Assembly (NCBI RefSeq): GCF_002245535.1
Contig: NZ_NKCN01000022.1
Span: forward strand, 19,327 to 83,326
Direction: 5' to 3'
Length of the DNA: 64,000 nucleotides
From: Mycobacterium lehmannii
GTDB lineage: Bacteria; Actinomycetota; Actinomycetes; Mycobacteriales; Mycobacteriaceae
Part shown: positions 63,383 to 64,000 of the stretch, piece after piece
Position numbering within the stretch: position 1 is the stretch's first letter
Layout: each line of letters opens with the position of its first letter
Made by a program: the position numbers and the translations under genes
Notes under the pieces: generated by a model
What the model saw: the letters and a program-made list of their open reading frames with translations, nothing else
Databases searched by the model: none
What the model was told of the DNA's origin: nothing

Positions 63383-63980
63383 TCAGCCCTTTAGCGAGCC
63401 GGTCCGCGGCGGATCGAGCGTCGCAATGCAGGTCACAGCCCGGTCACCCTGCTCCCAGGTTTCGGCCGTGGGATAGAGCACATACAGCTGAACGGAACTG
63501 TCCGTCATCGCTTCCGGCGCGTAAGCGGCCAATTCGGGGCTGCACTTCTCGGCGTAGGCGTCGATCGCTGCCTGGCCGGGAAACTCGCCGTCGGGCATCT
63601 GCAGGACCGCGAACACCTCACCTGCGTGGGCCTCGTCACATCCGATCGTTTTGACGGTCAGCACCCGGGTGTTGGCAGGAATCTCGGCCAGGCAGTCACC
63701 CTCCTTGACGTCGGTCGCGGTCACCGTGCCGTTGCCGATGAGGAAGTACACCAGCAGGGCGACAACGGCCACCGCCGCCCACAGCGCCGACAGCACAAGA
63801 CCCGCGATCGCCAAGCCGCGGCCGCCCTGGCCCTCCCTGGCTTTCTTCAAGCCGACGATGCCGCAGACGACGCTGATGAGAACACCGCCGAGCAGGCCGA
63901 AGACCAGTGAAACGATGGCCCACCAGTTCGTGGGGCGATCTTGGGGCGGCGCGTAATAGGACCCCTGTTGCGCGTATGGG
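63383..63980 (-). CDS. Membrane protein with DUF4190 and septum-formation-type domain, 5' truncated
   Basis: A partial protein of about 198 visible residues. The N-terminal part starts SPYAQQGSYYAPPQDRP, followed by two TM helices with the DUF4190 pattern (IVSLVFGLLGGVLISVVCGI, then LAIAGLVLSALWAAVAVV). An external domain with three Cys (GDCLAEIP, IGCDEAHAGEVFA, KCSPEL, TCIAT) resembles the Septum_form family. The apparent start MCISDS at 63997 is encoded by adapter-like sequence, so the true N-terminus is missing. Such proteins are common in mycobacteria; function unclear. Confidence 0.75.
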
Positions 63981-64000
63981 CTGTCGCTTATACACATCCT
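63981..64000. other. Apparent Nextera (Tn5 mosaic-end) adapter at the window end
   Basis: The last 20 bases, ctgtcgcttatacacatcct, match the Nextera read-through adapter CTGTCTCTTATACACATCT with one substitution (g for T) and one extra c near the end. This is library sequence, not genome. It marks a contig end and makes the last gene's 5' codons artificial. Confidence 0.88.

Overview
The window is high-GC, densely packed actinobacterial chromosome. Gene content and order identify it as Mycobacterium sensu lato, probably a fast-growing Mycolicibacterium. The tracts dnaK-grpE-dnaJ-hspR, clpB-ttfA, fba-(Rv0361/Rv0360c/Rv0359/Rv0358-like)-purA, purT-rhodanese-metZ, fgd1-pta-ackA-pknG-glnH-glnX-mutT3-thiE-thiO-thiS-thiG and lpqL keep the order I recall from M. 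tuberculosis Rv0350-Rv0418. They are interleaved with genes that species lacks at these places: P450/ferredoxin, MMPL/MarR, an NCS2 permease, an APC permease, a Baeyer-Villiger-type monooxygenase and several SDRs. No insertion sequence, prophage, CRISPR array, rRNA or tRNA gene was seen.

Layout. 1-2.7 kb: the HspR-controlled DnaK chaperone operon, entered inside dnaK. 2.7-9.9 kb: metabolic and membrane genes (mutarotase, zinc ADH, type II flavohemoglobin, an ABC-2-like membrane protein facing a TetR gene, GAP-family protein, ABM-domain membrane protein, secreted protein). 10-13.6 kb: clpB behind an HspR box and SigH-like promoter, then ttfA. 13.6-19.7 kb: SDR, lipoprotein, SpoU methyltransferase, GH76, NhaA-thioredoxin fusion, DedA. 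19.7-27.8 kb: ADH, fba, zinc exporter, site-2 protease, purA, thioesterase. 27.8-32.5 kb: P450 with ferredoxin, MMPL exporter with MarR. 32.5-38.9 kb: purT, metZ and neighbours. 38.9-45.3 kb: fgd1, pta-ackA, STAS protein, glbN. 45.3-50 kb: the glnX-glnH-pknG glutamate/aspartate-sensing operon. 50-53.4 kb: thiamine genes under a TPP riboswitch. 53.4-57.2 kb: SGNH hydrolase and tandem M28 lipoprotein peptidases. 57.1-64 kb: permeases, a double-HTH TetR regulator, an FMO and a truncated membrane protein.

Genes act together in several blocks: DnaK/GrpE/DnaJ with ClpB for disaggregation under HspR; GlnX-GlnH-PknG signalling; Pta-AckA overflow metabolism; ThiE/O/S/G thiamine synthesis; P450 plus its ferredoxin. 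Many genes are coupled by 1-8 nt start/stop overlaps.

The most notable non-coding or anomalous features are: two MIRU-like intergenic elements that bridge stop and start codons; a 26-nt tandem duplication forming a nine-codon ORF between thiO and thiS; paired operators and long palindromes at regulated genes; a one-base frameshift in the NCS2 permease gene; a zinc-ligand His to Arg change in the second M28 peptidase; and about 20 bases of apparent Nextera/Tn5 adapter at the right end, which suggests the window ends at a contig end.
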